Of a stretch of 5,104 bases of DNA, positions 4,838 through 5,104 are shown one piece after another. Position numbers and translations under genes: made by a program. Below the pieces are notes generated by a model. That model worked only from the letters and a program-made list of their open reading frames with translations. It had not been told where the DNA came from and made no database searches. Location of the stretch: the NCBI GenBank assembly GCA_947174735.1, contig CAMWKC010000182.1:1-5104 (forward strand). The letters are read 5' to 3'. Positions within the stretch are counted from its first letter, which is position 1; every line of letters begins with the position of its first letter. Source of the DNA: an uncultured Porphyromonadaceae bacterium (lineage in GTDB: Bacteria; Bacteroidota; Bacteroidia; Bacteroidales; Muribaculaceae).

Positions 4838-5104
4838 ATGCAAGTCAGATCATCAAAAGAAACGAAACCTTTTCTAAAATCAGTTGCTGAGGCATACGCT
4901 TTTCGCTATAGTGATTATTCCGATATATGTATGTTGTTTCCGAATAAGCGAAGCGGACGTTTTTTTCTGAAGTATCTTAAAGAGACATTGTCTAAAGACC
5001 TCACAGTGGTGGCTCCTAATATAATGACTATAAGTGATTTTGTGCAGATGTTGGCCGGACGTGTCGTCAATAACCGGATAGATTCTCTATTATTGCTGTA
5101 CAAG
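4838..5104 (+). CDS. AddB-like PD-(D/E)XK helicase/nuclease family protein, N-terminus (3' end outside window)
   Basis: The frame is open from the ATG at 4838 to the right edge, giving 89 residues of what in this family is a very long protein. The start of the Bacteroidota AddB-like family is recognisable: KPFLKSVAEAYAFRY (10-24), CMLFPNKRSGRFFLKYL (31-47), then APNIMTISDFVQ (59-70) and RIDSLLLLYK (80-89). Such proteins combine a helicase-like core with a C-terminal PD-(D/E)XK nuclease and are thought to work with an AddA/UvrD-type helicase in double-strand break repair. The nuclease domain lies outside the window, so catalytic residues cannot be checked. There is no in-frame ATG between the promoter and 4838, and MQVRSSKET is a short extension before the conserved core. 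It is divergent from holB, with its own well-matched promoter. Confidence 0.85.
   Translation, partial: MQVRSSKETKPFLKSVAEAYAFRYSDYSDICMLFPNKRSGRFFLKYLKETLSKDLTVVAPNIMTISDFVQMLAGRVVNNRIDSLLLLYK

Noticed and set aside
4915..5103. 62-residue minus-strand frame at the right edge
   Set aside because: It is antisense to the AddB-like coding region and shows no family features.

Overview
The window looks like a chromosomal housekeeping segment from a member of the Bacteroidales (Bacteroidota). The grounds are a DUF5723-type secreted protein at the left edge, a HolB of the Bacteroidota type, a Bacteroidales-type sugar nucleotidyltransferase, an AddB-like PD-(D/E)XK family protein at the right edge, the lack of strong Shine-Dalgarno sequences before starts, and a promoter matching the Bacteroides primary-sigma consensus (TTTG, 19 bp, TAnnTTTG). 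Base composition and gene style would suit a Muribaculaceae- or Prevotella-like genome, but that finer placement is a guess. I see no mobile element, CRISPR array, tRNA or rRNA.

Layout. Four genes lie on the minus strand, read right to left: holB (4353-3214), a sugar nucleotidyltransferase (3074-2169), galE (2149-1118) and a secreted DUF5723-like protein that runs off the left edge (848-1). One gene lies on the plus strand and runs off the right edge: the N-terminus of an AddB-like helicase/nuclease (4838-5104). holB and the AddB-like gene are divergent, separated by 484 bp that carry candidate promoters and several repeats but no convincing gene.

How the genes work together. The nucleotidyltransferase and galE are 19 bp apart and almost certainly co-transcribed. 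The first probably makes a nucleotide-activated sugar (UDP-glucose is the simplest guess), and GalE interconverts UDP-glucose and UDP-galactose (or N-acetylated forms) for surface polysaccharide. holB (clamp loader delta prime) and the AddB-like protein belong to replication and repair and share only the divergent control region.

The most unusual part is between genes. The nucleotidyltransferase-galE pair is bracketed by two different short tandem-repeat arrays. A 9-bp TTATAAGNN array starts at the base after the holB stop codon. A 7-bp GAGNNNA array lies just past the galE stop, and a trace of the same heptamer lies upstream of the nucleotidyltransferase. A 10-bp perfect-stem GC hairpin and dispersed ACGGAA repeats follow galE. 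Paired 19-bp repeats, a decamer repeat inside an inverted repeat, and a possible 5'-terminal mRNA hairpin sit in the divergent region. I found no clearly new multi-gene system; the repeats are what deserve a second look.
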